Shown here: positions 1 through 10,068 of the stretch, one piece after another
How the letters are laid out: every line of letters starts with the position of its first letter
How positions within the stretch are numbered: position 1 is the first letter of the stretch
DNA from: JALHVH01 sp963773685
GTDB taxonomy: Bacteria; Acidobacteriota; Aminicenantia; Aminicenantales; Saccharicenantaceae
Reading direction: 5' to 3'
Length of the DNA: 64,000 bases
Assembly: GCA_963773685.1 (NCBI GenBank)
Contig: CAVZBY010000011.1
Span: forward strand, 682,001-746,000
The notes under the pieces: generated by a model
Database searches by the model: none
The model's input: the letters and a program-made list of their open reading frames with translations, nothing else
Told to the model about the DNA's origin: nothing
Made by a program: the position numbers and the translations under genes

Positions 1-1
1 C

Positions 2-1076
2 ATCACGCCCCAGACGCAGGTCGTGGAGCTTCTCTCGGAGATGTGCGCCGACGGGACGCTCGACGCCAAGTTCATCAAGGTCGAATCCGAGCATTCGGCC
101 ATGGCGGCCAGCCTCGGCGCCTCGCTCGCCGGGGCCCGGACCTTCACGGCCACCTCGTCCCAGGGGCTCGCCCTGATGCATGAGATGCTTCACTGGGCCT
201 CGGGCGGCCGCCTGCCCGTCGTCATGGGCGACATCAACCGGGCCATGGCCCCGGGCTGGAGCATCTGGACCGACCAGAACGACAGCCTCTCCCAGAGGGA
301 CACCGGATGGATCCAGTTCTATTGCGCCTCGAACCAGGAGGTCGTGGACACGGTCATCCAGGCCTTCAAGGTCTCCGAGAAGATGCTCATCCCGAGCATG
401 GTCATCCTGGACGCGTTCGCCCTCTCCCACACCTATGAGGTCGTCGACATCCCGGACCAGGCGAAAGTGGACGCTTACCTGCCGCCGTTCCGCCCGAAAT
501 ATAAGCTGACGACCGCCGATCCGCACGCCTTCTTCGGACTGACCGCCCCCGAGCATTATATGGAGCTCCGCTACAAGCTCCAGAAGGACATGGAGCTCGT
601 GGCCGGCCTGGTCGAGGAGACCGGCCGGGAATACGAGGAGGTCTTCGGACGACGTTCTCGGCCTCGTGGACGCCTACCGGTGCGACGACGCCGATTTCCT
701 GTTCATTACCTCCGGAACCGCCGGCTACACGGCCCGGGTCGCCGTGGACGATCTTCGCGCCGAAGGGGTCAAGGCCGGGAACCTGAGGATCATCCTCTTT
801 CGGCCATTCCCGTTCGACACCGTCCGCCAGTATCTGGGGAAGGTCCGCAAGGCGGCCGTGCTCGACCGGAACCTTTCCTACGGCCACCACGGCATATTTT
901 ACCAGGAAGTGAAATCGGCCCTTTACGGGTATGACGGGATGCCGCCGGTCCACGGCTACGTCGCCGGGCTCGGCGGACGCGACATCACGCCCGGGGACTT
1001 CAAGGACATCTACCGGTCGGCGTCGGCCGCGGACCGGCCCACCGAGGAGATCGGCTGGATAGGAGTCAAGAGATGA
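2..1076 (+). CDS. porA: 2-oxoacid:ferredoxin oxidoreductase alpha subunit (5' end outside window, one frameshift)
   Basis: Alpha subunit of a pyruvate/2-ketoacid:ferredoxin oxidoreductase, which oxidatively decarboxylates 2-oxoacids to acyl-CoA and reduced ferredoxin together with the TPP-binding beta subunit in the next gene. The visible part starts in the pyrimidine-binding domain (SEHSAMAASLGASLAGAR, then TSSQGLALMHEML and PVVMGDINRAMAPGWSIW) and ends in the transketolase C-terminal-like domain (FITSGTAGYTARVAVDDLR; LRIILFRPFPFDTVR). The start lies upstream of the window. The reading frame shifts by one base near 646-648 (TTCGGAC, probably a lost G); both sides match the family, so an assembly indel is likely. 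Its stop overlaps the beta-subunit start (ATGA at 1073), as in a coupled operon. Pyruvate is the likeliest substrate, but 2-oxoisovalerate-type enzymes cannot be excluded. Confidence 0.9.
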
Positions 1077-1962
1077 AGAAAGAGCGCACGATGAAGCTGA
1101 CCCTCCCCGAAGAGGAGCTGATGAGCCCGGGGCACCTCGCCTGCCAGGGCTGCGGGGCGACGATGGCCATGAGATACGTGCTCAAGGCCCTGGGGCTGAA
1201 AACGATCGTCTGCATCCCGGCCTGCTGCTGGGCGGTCATCGACGGGCCCTTCCCCCATTCCTCGCTCAGCGTCCCCATCTTCCATTGCGCCTTCGAGACG
1301 GCCGCCTCCACGGCGGCCGGCGTCAAGGCCGGCCTGGAGATCACGGGCGATACCGAGACGACCGTCATGGCCTGGGCCGGAGACGGCGGGACCTTCGACA
1401 TCGGCCTCCAGGCGCTGTCCGGGGCGGCCGAGCGGAACGACGACATCATCTACGTCTGCTACGACAACGAAGCCTACATGAACACGGGGATCCAACGGGC
1501 TCGGCCACTCCTTACGGGGCGTGGACGACGACGACCCCCGTCAAGCATTTCAAGAACCGCCCGAAGAAGGACATCGACGCCATCATGGCCGCCCACCGCA
1601 TCCCCTACCTCGCCACGGCCAGCGTGGCCTATCCCGAGGACATGTTCAAGAAAGCCAAGAAGGCCAAGGAAACCAAGGGGACGCGCTTCCTCCACATCTA
1701 TGCCCCCTGCCCATCCGGCTGGAAGAGCCGGCCCGAGGATACCGTCAAGCTCGCCCGCCTGGCCGTCCAGACCGGGATCTTCCCCCTTTACGAGATCGAG
1801 GACGGCGAGCGGACGACGATCAGCATCAAGGTCAAGGAGAGGAAGCCGATCAACGACTACCTGAGGCTCCAGGGGCGCTTCCGCCACCTGAAGGAACAGG
1901 ACATTGCGGACATGCAGGCTGAGGTCGACCGGAAGAACGAGCGCCTGCTGAAGAGCTGTTGA
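1073..1962 (+). CDS. porB: 2-oxoacid:ferredoxin oxidoreductase beta subunit (one frameshift)
   Basis: TPP-binding beta subunit that pairs with the preceding alpha subunit. The N-terminus has the GHLACQGCGATMAMRYVLK motif with the CxxC seen in this family, followed by IPACCW, the TPP/Mg motif GDGGTFDIGLQALSGAAERN and YDNEAYMNTGIQR. The frame changes near 1495-1500 and continues through ATPYGAWTTTTPVKHF and the C-terminal FLHIYAPCPSGWK, which is normal for the family. The corrected length of about 296 residues is typical. It overlaps the alpha subunit by 4 bp. No gamma or delta (ferredoxin) subunit follows; they may lie upstream of the window. Confidence 0.92.
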
Positions 1963-1968
1963 ACCGCC

Positions 1969-1990
1969 GGGACCGGGCCGCTCCGGTCCC
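1969..1990 (+). terminator. Stem-loop after porB
   Basis: GGGACCGG at 1969-1976 pairs perfectly with CCGGTCCC at 1983-1990 around a 6-base loop, 6 bases after the porB stop. There is no T-run after it, so it may be an RNA-stabilising or Rho-assisted end rather than a classical intrinsic terminator. Confidence 0.45.
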
Positions 1991-2031
1991 GGGAACCCGC
2001 GCCCGCAAAGGGCGCGATGGGGCCCGCCGTG

Positions 2032-2060
2032 TTGCCCCGGGCCGGGATATCGCGTATAAT
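2032..2060 (+). promoter_or_regulatory. Probable sigma70-type promoter for the thioredoxin-like gene
   Basis: TTGCCC (2032-2037) and a consensus TATAAT (2055-2060) are separated by 17 bp, 55 bp upstream of the GTG start at 2116. The spacing is ideal and the -10 box perfect; the -35 box matches 4 of 6 positions. Confidence 0.5.
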
Positions 2061-2115
2061 ATTTCCTACGTTATTGGTAGAGTTTGATGATCGATCGAAA
2101 CCACAAGGAGCGTCC

Positions 2116-2613
2116 GTGAATAAGAAGCTGATCCCGGCCCTCACCTTGGCCCTCATCATCGCCTGCGCCGTCCCTGCCCTGGCCGTCCAGGGGGAGAATG
2201 TCCCGGCCCCCGATTTCGCCATCAAGGATCTGAAGGGAACGGACCTGACCCTGGCCGATTACAAGGGCAAAGTGCTGGTTCTGAACTTCTGGGCGACCTG
2301 GTGCGGGCCCTGCCGGGCCGAGATCCCCGACTTCATCGAGGCCTACAAGGAGAACAAGACCCGAGGCCTGGAGATGATCGGGATATCCGTGGATCGCATG
2401 ACAGCCGATAAGCTCCTCGCCTTCGTCGAAAAGGCGGGCATCAATTATCCCGTCGCCCTGGCCGACCGAACGATCGTCGAGGCCTACGAGCCCGGCGATT
2501 ATATCCCGGCGACCATCGTCGTCGACAAGAAGGGCGTCATCCGCTTCCGCCACGTCGGCCAGCTCGAAAAGGCCGACCTGCTCAAGCTGTTCAACGAGCT
2601 CGTCGCGGAATAG
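2116..2613 (+). CDS. TlpA/ResA-like thiol-disulfide oxidoreductase
   Basis: Exported thioredoxin-fold protein of about 165 residues. A GTG start at 2116 is chosen because AAGGAG lies 5 bases upstream and a signal peptide follows directly (KKLIPALTLALIIACAVPALA). The mature part begins with the AhpC/TSA-like strand APDFAIKDLKGTDLTLADYKG, and the active site WATWCGPC has the two cysteines at about residues 63 and 66. YIPATIVVDKKGVI carries the cis-Pro region. It probably reduces cytochrome c-type or other periplasmic disulfides. It stands alone, tail to tail with fabH, behind its own promoter. Confidence 0.88.
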   Translation: MNKKLIPALTLALIIACAVPALAVQGENVPAPDFAIKDLKGTDLTLADYKGKVLVLNFWATWCGPCRAEIPDFIEAYKENKTRGLEMIGISVDRMTADKLLAFVEKAGINYPVALADRTIVEAYEPGDYIPATIVVDKKGVIRFRHVGQLEKADLLKLFNELVAE

Positions 2614-2634
2614 GCGCGGACGGGACAGGGCCCC

Positions 2635-3611
2635 TCACCAGCGGTAAACAATAGCTGCCCAGGTGAAGCCGGCGCCGAAGGCGTCCAGGACGATGACGTC
2701 CCCCTTCTTGACCTTCCCTTCCCGGGCGAGCTCCTCCAATCCGAGGGGGATCGTGGCCACGGAGCAGTTGCCGTACTTGTGGATGTTGACGAAGATCTTT
2801 TCCTTCGGAAGCTTCAGCCGTTCCCCGGTGGCGTCGATGATCCGGATGTTGGCCTGATGGGGGATGAGCCAGGCGATCTCCTCTTTGGCGACACCGGCCC
2901 GCTTCAGGGCCTCCAAGGCGGCCTCCCCCATCCGTTTGACGGCGTGCTTGAAGACCTCGTTCCCCTTCATCTGAAGGAACTGGAGGTTCGCGGCGACCGT
3001 CGTCTCGGATGTGGGCAGGCCGAGACCCTCCGGCGGGTATGGATAGAAGGTCGGCGAGGTTCCCGTCGGCCCCCCAGTAAGGGGAGAGCATCCCGGACGC
3101 AGTCCGTGCTCTCTTCGAGCACGAAGGCCCCGGCGCCGTCGCCGAAGAGGACGCAGGTCGAGCGATCCGCCCAGTTGGTCACCCGGCTCAGCATCTCGGG
3201 GGCGACGAGCAGGACGCGCTTCGCGGTCCCGGACAGGATGAGGCTCTCGGCGACGATCATTCCGTAGAGAGCCCCCGAGCACCCGGCCGAGATGTCCAGA
3301 GCCGGGATGGGAGTGCCCTTGAGCCCCCTCTGGATATGGCAGGCCGTCGAGGGGAAGATCGTATCAGGGGTGTTCGTGGCGACCAGGATCAGGTCGATAT
3401 CGCCGATCTCGAGCCCGGCGTTGCGCAGGGCATTGCCCGCGGCTTCTACGCCCAGGTCCGATGTCGCCTGATCTTCCCGGGCGATCCGGCGCTCGCGGAT
3501 CCCCGTCCGGCTGACGATCCATTCGTCGGTCGTTTCGACCATCTTTTCGAGGTCGGCGTTGGTCAGGACCTTGTCGGGGATGGCGACTCCCTGGCCGACG
3601 ATCTTGATCAT
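2635..3611 (-). CDS. fabH: 3-oxoacyl-ACP synthase III (KAS III), one frameshift
   Basis: KAS III starts fatty-acid synthesis by condensing acetyl-CoA with malonyl-ACP. The N-terminus MIKIVGQGVAIPDKVLTN and TTDEWIVSRTGIRERR are typical. The catalytic Cys is at about residue 111 (DISAGCSGALYGM), His in PHQANIRI and Asn in HKYGNCSVATIP, so the triad is complete. The frame slips at about 3075 inside a run of six C; the C-terminal half (GNEVFKHAVKRMGEAALEAL to the end) is intact. The corrected length of about 325 residues is the family norm. The start at 3611 gives the usual N-terminus. It is a single gene here, not next to plsX or other fab genes. Confidence 0.92.
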
Positions 3612-3716
3612 TCTGTCGTTTCGTATTCTTCCATGCTCTCTCCAGTTGCCGTATATCATAACATAGGGCGTTCCGATTGGAAAAGGGCTCGGGCAGTGAT
3701 AGAATCCCCCCGGGTC

Positions 3717-4966
3717 ATGAGCAAGCGCGTCGTTCCGGCAGCGGCCTTCGTCGCCCTGCTTGCCTTTGCCGGCAGGGCCTGGCCCCAGCTCGTCATCGGC
3801 CAGTACGAGGATGAAGCGCCCCTCGCGACCTGGAACGCCCCGGGGATCCTCCTGGCGCCTTCGCTCGCCTGCGGCGGGGCCGGCATCGCCGCGGCCTGGG
3901 ACGCCGCGGCCGTCCTCGTCAACCCGGCCCTTGCCTGTTCCCTCCCCCGACTGACGGCGTCGGTGAGCGCCTCCTACCTTTCGGCGTCGCTCATGAGGTA
4001 CTCGATCCTGAACACCGGCGTCCTTTCGGCTCCCGGCCCCTTGACCGACAGCTCCTACGGCCTCGATTTCGGAGGGCTGGCGGTCCGATTCGGGAAATGG
4101 GCGCTGGCCGCTTCGGCGGACCTCTCGGAAAACTACGGCCGGCCGCTTCTCGAATATCGTCTCGAGGATCAGGGCTCCCTTGTCTATTCCCTCCGGGCCG
4201 AACAGACCGGATGGCTCAGGAGCTTCAATCTGGCGGCAGCCAGGACCGTTTCCCGACGGCTCGCCGTCGGGTTGGGCATTCGCATCCTGCGCGGCGAGCT
4301 CGAGAGAACGACCGGGGAGAATTTCGCCGCGGACGGCGTCCTCATCGACGACGGCCGGCGGCAGAAGTTCTCGGGATTCTGCTGGAACCTGGGCCTGACC
4401 TATGCGTTCTCCGGGCGCGTCTCGGGAGGCCTCATCTTCCGTGGCCCCTTCGCCAAGAAGGCCTCGAGCCGGGGGCTTCTGGAATACAGGGTCCCGGCCT
4501 CCGGGACGGACATCACGATCTCCGTCGGACGAAAAGGACCGATATGAACAGCCGTGGGTGCGGGCGCGGGGCTTCCTGGCGCCCGGCGGAGAGCCTCCGC
4601 GTCGTCTCCGACGTCCGCTTCACCAAATGGTCCTCCTACAAGGCCTCCTATTTCGGCGAGCCGAAGGAGCGCGACTTCCGGGATGTCTGGACGGCGGCCG
4701 CGGGAATGGAGTACACGGGCTCCTATCGCTTGTTCGGCCGCAGTGTCCGCTCTCCCCTCCGCATCGGGATCGCCGTCGATCCCCAGCCCATGAAGACGAC
4801 CAGGTCCTCCTACGTCAGCCTGACGTTCGGGAGCGGTCTCGCTATCGGGCGCGTCCGCCTCGACGTCGCGGCGGCCCTCGGCCGGGAGCACGGCTCGGGA
4901 GAAGGGCTGTCCGCACGCCGCGCCGTGGTGACGCTGAGCTATGACGTCGGGAGCGAACGGCCATGA
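3717..4966 (+). CDS. Predicted outer-membrane beta-barrel protein (one frameshift)
   Basis: Secreted protein of about 415 residues after correction. A signal peptide (AAAFVALLAFAGRAWPQ) is followed by alternating polar/hydrophobic strands ending in aromatic residues, for example FGGLAVRFGKWALAASADL, SGFCWNLGLTYAFS and YVSLTFGSGLAIGR. An early stretch (GGAGIAAAWDAAAVLVNPA) resembles the start of FadL/PorV-type barrels, where a short NPA motif is common. The frame breaks at about 4535-4580 and the second half continues with more strands to the end. The stop overlaps the start of the M14 peptidase (ATGA at 4963), so the two are probably co-expressed. The substrate is not readable from sequence. 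Confidence 0.65.
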
Positions 4967-6224
4967 GAAAGCTGTTCGTCCCGATCCTCTTCGCCTTTTG
5001 CGTCTTCCCGGCGCGCGTTTCGGCCCTGCCTCCCGTACCGGACGAGCCCGTCGAGATCGTGAGCGTGGCCGCGACGGAGGGGAACCTGCGGATCCTGGCC
5101 GAAATTCAGGCCGACGTCCTGAAAGCGGCCGGGAAGGTCTATATCGTGGCGACCGCCGGGGATCTCGGGCGGCTGTCGGCGCGGGGCGTTCCGTTCGCAG
5201 TGGAAACGGCCCATTTCGCCCCGGCGCGGCCCTTCGCGATATCCGCGGCGGGCGGCATCAACGGGGATTTCCATTCCTATCGGGAGCTCGAGGCCGATCT
5301 CAAGGCGCTCGAAGCCGACCATCCCGGGACCATGAAGCTGTTCACGATAGGCACGAGCCTCGAAGGACGGAACATTTACGCCATGAAGATCAGCGACGCC
5401 CCGGAGCGGGACGAGAACAAGCCCGGAGTTCTCTTCCTCGGTTGCCATCACGCCCGCGAATGGATCTCGGTCGAGGTGCCCCTTCTCCTGGCCCGGTATC
5501 TGGCCGAGAACGCCGTATCGGACCGGGCCGTCGCGGACCTCGTCGCCCGCAGTGAGGTTTGGATCGTCCCTCTGGTCAATCCGGACGGCCTCGAATACTC
5601 CATCGATGTCTATCGTTATTGGCGGAAGAACCGCCGGGCCAACGCGGACGGAAGCTTCGGCATCGACCTCAACCGGAACTACGGATACAAGTGGGGCGTC
5701 GACGACATCGGGTCGAGCCCGTCGCCCCTGTCGGAGGCCTTCCGGGGACCTTCGGCCTTTTCCGAGCCCGAGACCCGGGCCGTGCGGGACCTGTTCCTGC
5801 GCCGGGACTTCCGGGCCGTCGTCTCCTACCACAGCTTTTCCCAGTCCATCCTCTATCCATGGGGCTACGCCGACGCCCCCACCGACAGGGACGGCCTGCT
5901 CCGGGAGATCGGGCTGGAAATGGCTGGGCTCATCGAGGCCGTCAACGGGCGCGCCTATGCCTGCGGGCGCTCGGCGGCATCGCTCTATCTGACGAACGGG
6001 GATACGACGGATTGGACGTTCGCCGCGTCCGGCGTCCCCTCGTACACCATCGAGCTTCCCCCATCGACATCGAGCACGGCGGATTCTTCAACGCCGAGAG
6101 GGAGATCGACTCCATCTTCCGCGAGAACCTCCCCGCCATGCTTTCCCTGGCCCGGCGGGCGGCCGGTCAGGCGGGAAAGACCGGGATCGCCCGCGGGAAG
6201 AAGGCGCCCGGACCGTTCCGTTGA
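4963..6224 (+). CDS. Secreted M14-family zinc carboxypeptidase (one frameshift)
   Basis: Exported metallocarboxypeptidase. The signal peptide is KLFVPILFAFCVFPARVSA. The propeptide region is followed by the peptidase domain with zinc ligands in GCHHAREWISVEV (HxxE), the substrate-binding NPDGLEYS and IDLNRNYGYKWG, the third zinc His in SYHSFSQSILYPWG, and the catalytic Glu in YTIELPP near the C-terminus. The frame slips at about 6057 in a C-run (CTTCCCCCATCG), after which GGFFNAEREIDSIFRENLPAML completes the domain. All catalytic residues are present, so the enzyme is probably active in protein scavenging outside the cytoplasm. It is translationally coupled to the barrel protein upstream. Confidence 0.9.
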
Positions 6225-6275
6225 CAAAGCCGGATCAAAAATATAAATAAGAGGGACCGCGCGTCGCGGACGACG

Positions 6276-7153
6276 ATGCTCAAGACGAACGCCTTGCTCA
6301 GGAGCATCGGGGCCGTCACCGATCCCGCAAGGGAGGGGCTTCCCTACTGGGCCTTCTGGCTTCTCCTATGCATCATCATCCTCCTCCTTTTCTTCATCTT
6401 CCTCAGGGATAAGGACCTGCGGCCGGCGGCTTAGCGCGTTCCTATCGGGGGCCAAGCGCAAGATGATCCGCATGCGGCTGGCGGCCAGGATCCGGCGCGA
6501 GAAGGAGAAGAAGGCGGGTCTCTGGAAGGAGCTCGGCCGGAAGGCGTGGTGCGAGGACGTCCGGATCGAAGGCACCGAGGAGACCTTCCGGAGTCTCACC
6601 GCCCTGGAAGAGGAAATGAACCGGCGCCAGGCGGAATGGCAGGAGGCCTACGGAAAGCTCGATACCCTTGAAACGGCCCGCGAAAAGGCCCGGAAGCTCA
6701 GGCGGAATTCGGGGCCGAAGAGGGGGCGCTCCGGGCGGCGGAGGAGGAAGGCGGAACTCCTGGGGCGCGGGAAGAAGCGCCCGGCCGGGTGTCGGGCCGG
6801 CCGGGGCGGACGCCCCGGACGAGGAGGACGCCGCGCGGCTCGCCGCCGATATCGCGGCCGTCGGGGCCGAGATCGGACGCCTCCAGGAGAAGGCCCGGGA
6901 AACGCATCGTCTCCATGAGGAAGCGGACCGGGCCGAGGAGCGGGAGATCCGGGAGTGGATGAAGAAAAAGGAAGAGGCCCAGGACCGGATCATCGACGTG
7001 AAGAAAGGCTCCGAGCCCCTCTACGAAAGCCTGGGCCGGGCCTTCGACGAGGCCCGCGTCGAGCACAAGGAGCTGGCCCTCGTCTATTTCCAGATCGACA
7101 GCGTCGACCGCGCCATTAGGGACCTTCAGGCCCGGATCGAAAAGCTCAGCTGA
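6276..7153 (+). CDS. Membrane-anchored coiled-coil protein, broken by several frameshifts
   Basis: Reconstructed from four frames: a start at 6276 (MLKTNALLRSIG), one transmembrane segment (YWAFWLLLCIIILLLFFIFL), a shift at about 6420 into RRLSAFLSGAKRKMIRMRLA, then charged helical sequence. Further shifts near 6700 and 6790 lead into DEEDAARLAADIAAVGAEIGR and the end ARIEKLS. The corrected protein is about 290 residues: a short N-terminus, one membrane helix and long coiled coil rich in Glu, Arg and Lys. No family was recognised. If the shifts are real, only a 52-residue membrane peptide (6276-6434) would be made. Conserved helical periodicity across all pieces favours assembly errors. Confidence 0.5.
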
Positions 7154-7205
7154 GCGCAGGGCGCCGGGCCTTTACCGCTCCGGCACATCCGTCTAGAATA
7201 GTTCT

Positions 7206-7772
7206 ATGCCCAAGCCGAGGATCCTGGTGCACGTCTGTTGCGCTCCCGACGCCTTGTACGTCGCCGGCCTCCTCGGCGAAACGTACGAGGTCACGGGCTT
7301 CTTCTACGATCCCAACATCCATCCCCGGGCGGAATACGACCTGAGGCTCGCGGAGACGCGGAAGGTCGCCGGGCTGCTCGGCATGGAGCTCATCGAAGGC
7401 CCCTACGACGCGGACCGCTGGATGATGCTGACGCGGAAGTTCAAAGACGAACCGGAGAAGGGTCGACGCTGCGACGTCTGTTACGCCATGCGCCTCGGAA
7501 AGACGGCGGAAACGGCCCGCGAACGGGGGTTCGGCCTGTTCACGACGGTCATGAGCCTCAGCCCGTGGAAGAAGGCCGGGACGATGAACAGGATCGGAAA
7601 GCTCTTTGCCCGAAGGCACGGGATCGGCTTCCTGGAAGCCGACTTCAAGAAGAAGGACGGCTTCCGAAAGAGCGTGGCCCTGAGCAAGGAAGCCGGCCTT
7701 TACAGGCAGGATTATTGCGGGTGTGTGTACAGCGGGCAGGCCCGCCGTTCGAGGTCAGCGGTTGAGCGCTGA
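7206..7772 (+). CDS. queH: Epoxyqueuosine reductase QueH
   Basis: Catalyses the last step of queuosine tRNA modification, reducing epoxyqueuosine, as the non-orthologous replacement of QueG. Diagnostic cysteines are all present: the adjacent pair in LVHVCCAPDAL (residues 11-12), CDVCYAMRLGKTA (89 and 92) and YRQDYCGCVYS (171 and 173), which bind an iron-sulfur cluster and a second metal. NIHPRAEYDLR is also typical of this (formerly DUF208) family. About 188 residues is normal. It is intact and overlaps the probable start of hypF. Confidence 0.9.
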   Translation: MPKPRILVHVCCAPDALYVAGLLGETYEVTGFFYDPNIHPRAEYDLRLAETRKVAGLLGMELIEGPYDADRWMMLTRKFKDEPEKGRRCDVCYAMRLGKTAETARERGFGLFTTVMSLSPWKKAGTMNRIGKLFARRHGIGFLEADFKKKDGFRKSVALSKEAGLYRQDYCGCVYSGQARRSRSAVER

Positions 7773-10068
7773 GGGGCACGGGAAGGGGCCCCGCGCCGTG
7801 ACGGGGCGGGCCGTCGCGCTCACTGTCTTCGGCGTCGTTCAGGGAGTCGGCTTCCGGCCTTTCGTTTACCGACTGGCCCGGGAGCTCGGGCTTTCGGGCT
7901 GGGTCAAGAACGCCGGGAAGGGCGTCGAGATCCTCCTCGAGGCGCCCGGGCCCGCGGGGATCGACCGGTTCGTCGAGGCCCTGGAAGAACGGAAGCCGCC
8001 CCTGGCCCGGATCGAGAGGGTCGACCGGCGGCCCGCCCGGCCCCGGCCTCAACGGCTTCGAGATCCGGAAGACCCGCCGAGCGGCCGGATTCGTCTTCAT
8101 CTCCCCCGATATCGCCGTCTGCGACGATTGCCTCAAAGAGATCCGCACGCCGGGAGAGCGCCGTTATCGCTACGCCTTCACCAACTGCACGAACTGCGGC
8201 CCCCGCTACACCATCGTCCGCGACCTCCCCTATGACCGGAAGACCACGACCATGGCGGGCTTCCCCATGTGCCCCGATTGCGCCCGGGAGTACGGGGATC
8301 CCCTGGACCGGAGATACCACGCCCAGCCCATCGCCTGCCCCGTCTGCGGCCCCCGCCTGAGCCTCATCGATCCGAGGACGGGCCGGACGCTCGCCGGGAG
8401 TATCGCCGAAGCCGCGGCCCTCATCCGGAAGGGCCGGATCCTGGCCGTCAAGGGGATCGGCGGGTTCCACCTGGTCTGCGATCCGTTGAATGCGGGGCCG
8501 TCCGGCGCCTGAGGCGCATCAAGGAACGGCGGACGAAGCCGCTGGCCCTCATGGCGGCGGACCTCGCGACGATCCGAAGGTACGCCCGCGTGTCGGCGGC
8601 CGAAGCCGGGCTCCTGCGTTCGGCCCGGAGGCCCATCGTCCTCCTCGGAAAAGAGGAAGGATATCCCCGGCATCGCTCCCGGCCTCGGCGAGATCGGATT
8701 CATGCTCCCCTATTCGCCCCTCCACGAGCTTCTCCTCGAGCGCATCCCGCTCATCGTGGCCACGAGCTCGAACGCCAAGGACGCCCCCATCATGAAATCC
8801 GAGGAAGAGGGCATCGGCGCCCTGTGCGACTTCGTCCTGACCCACGACCGTCCGATCGAGATGAGGTCGGACGACTCGGTCGTCAAGGCGGCGGGCCGGA
8901 AGCCTCTCTTCGTCCGGCGGGCCAGGGGATATGTTCCCTATCCTCAGCCGGTCCCGGAAGGGCTCCGGACGGGGACGGTCATCGCGGCGCTCGGCGGCGA
9001 GTTGAAGGACACGATCTCCCTGTACAAGGACGGCTACGTCATCACGAGCCAGTTCCTGGGCGACCTGGACGATTACCGGAACTTCGGCTATTTCAAGGAG
9101 ACCCTCGCCCATCTCGAACGGCTCTTCGGAGCCAGGCCCAAGGTCCTCGTCACCGACCTCCACCCGGACTTCCGGACGACGCGGTTCGCCGAGCGGTCCG
9201 GTCTCCCGCATGTCCGGGTCCAGCATCACCACGCCCACGTGCTCGCTCCTCTCCTGGAACACGGCGTTCCGCCGGGCACGAAGGTCCCTGGGCGTCGCCC
9301 TGGACGGCTACGGGTACGGGGAGGACGGGAGAGCCTGGGGAGGCGAGTTCCTCATTGCGGATTACGCGACGTTCCTGAGGCTGGCGCATTTCGAGGAGGT
9401 CCCGCTTCCCGGAGGGGACCTGGCGTCGCGTCAGCCCTGGAGGATGGCCCTATCCTACCTGAGGGCGGCGTTCGGCAAGGATATCCCTCCCGTCAGGGCC
9501 CTGAAGGCCGTCGGACCCGGGAAGGTCAAGGCCGTGCTGGCGATGATGGCGAGCGGGGCGGCGAGCCCCCCCGCCTCGAGCTGCGGCCGTCTTTTCGACG
9601 CCGTCTCGTTCCTGTGCGGACTCGCGCCGCTGGAGATGGAGTACGAGGCGGAGGCGGCCATGCGCCTCGAAGACGCGGCCGAACGCCGGACGACCGCGCA
9701 CTATCCTTTTTCCGTTTCCGGCGACGGGGCGCCCTTCCGCGTCTCCTTCGCCCCCGCCGTCCGGGAGATCGTCGCCGAGCTCGGACGCGGGACTCCCGTG
9801 TCGCGCATTTCGGCGAAGTTCCATGAGACGCTGGGCCGCGTCATCCTCGACATCGCCAGGCGCGCCCGGAACGAATACGGGATCGAGATCGTTTCCCTCG
9901 CGGGCGGATGTTTCCTGAACAGGAGACTTCTTCTCGTCGCCGGAGCGCCTTCTCGAAGGGGCCGGCTTCCGGGTCCTCCGCTCCGAGGCCTATTCGCCGA
10001 ACGACGAATCGGTCTCCGTGGGGCAGATCGCTTTCGCCCTGGCCCGGGCGCGCCGCCGGAAGCCTTAA
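7762..10068 (+). CDS. hypF: Carbamoyltransferase HypF, broken by about five frameshifts
   Basis: HypF makes the cyanide ligand of [NiFe]-hydrogenases from carbamoyl phosphate and passes it to HypE. Domains in order: acylphosphatase-like (VFGVVQGVGFRPFVYRLA), two zinc fingers (CDDCLKE, TNCTNCGPR, CPDCARE, CPVCGPRL), YrdC-like (ILAVKGIGGFHLVCD; LPYSPLHELLL) and Kae1-like (VQHHHAHVLAPLLEHG; ALDGYGYGEDGRAWGGEF; SLAGGCFLNRRL). Frame changes fall near 8040, 8495, 8650, 9285 and 9935; all pieces are collinear and complete. The corrected size is about 768 residues, as expected. The start may be TTG 7762 or GTG 7798. No other hyp or hydrogenase gene is nearby. Its last 4 bp overlap the convergent next gene. 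Confidence 0.9.

Noticed and set aside
2077..2092. AGAGTTTGAT, as at the 5' end of 16S rRNA
   Set aside because: Only about ten bases match and no rRNA sequence follows; it is upstream of a thioredoxin-like gene.
7762..10068. Programmed frameshifting in hypF and other broken genes
   Set aside because: No slippery heptamers with downstream structure at the breaks, too many breaks per gene, and unrelated genes are affected alike.
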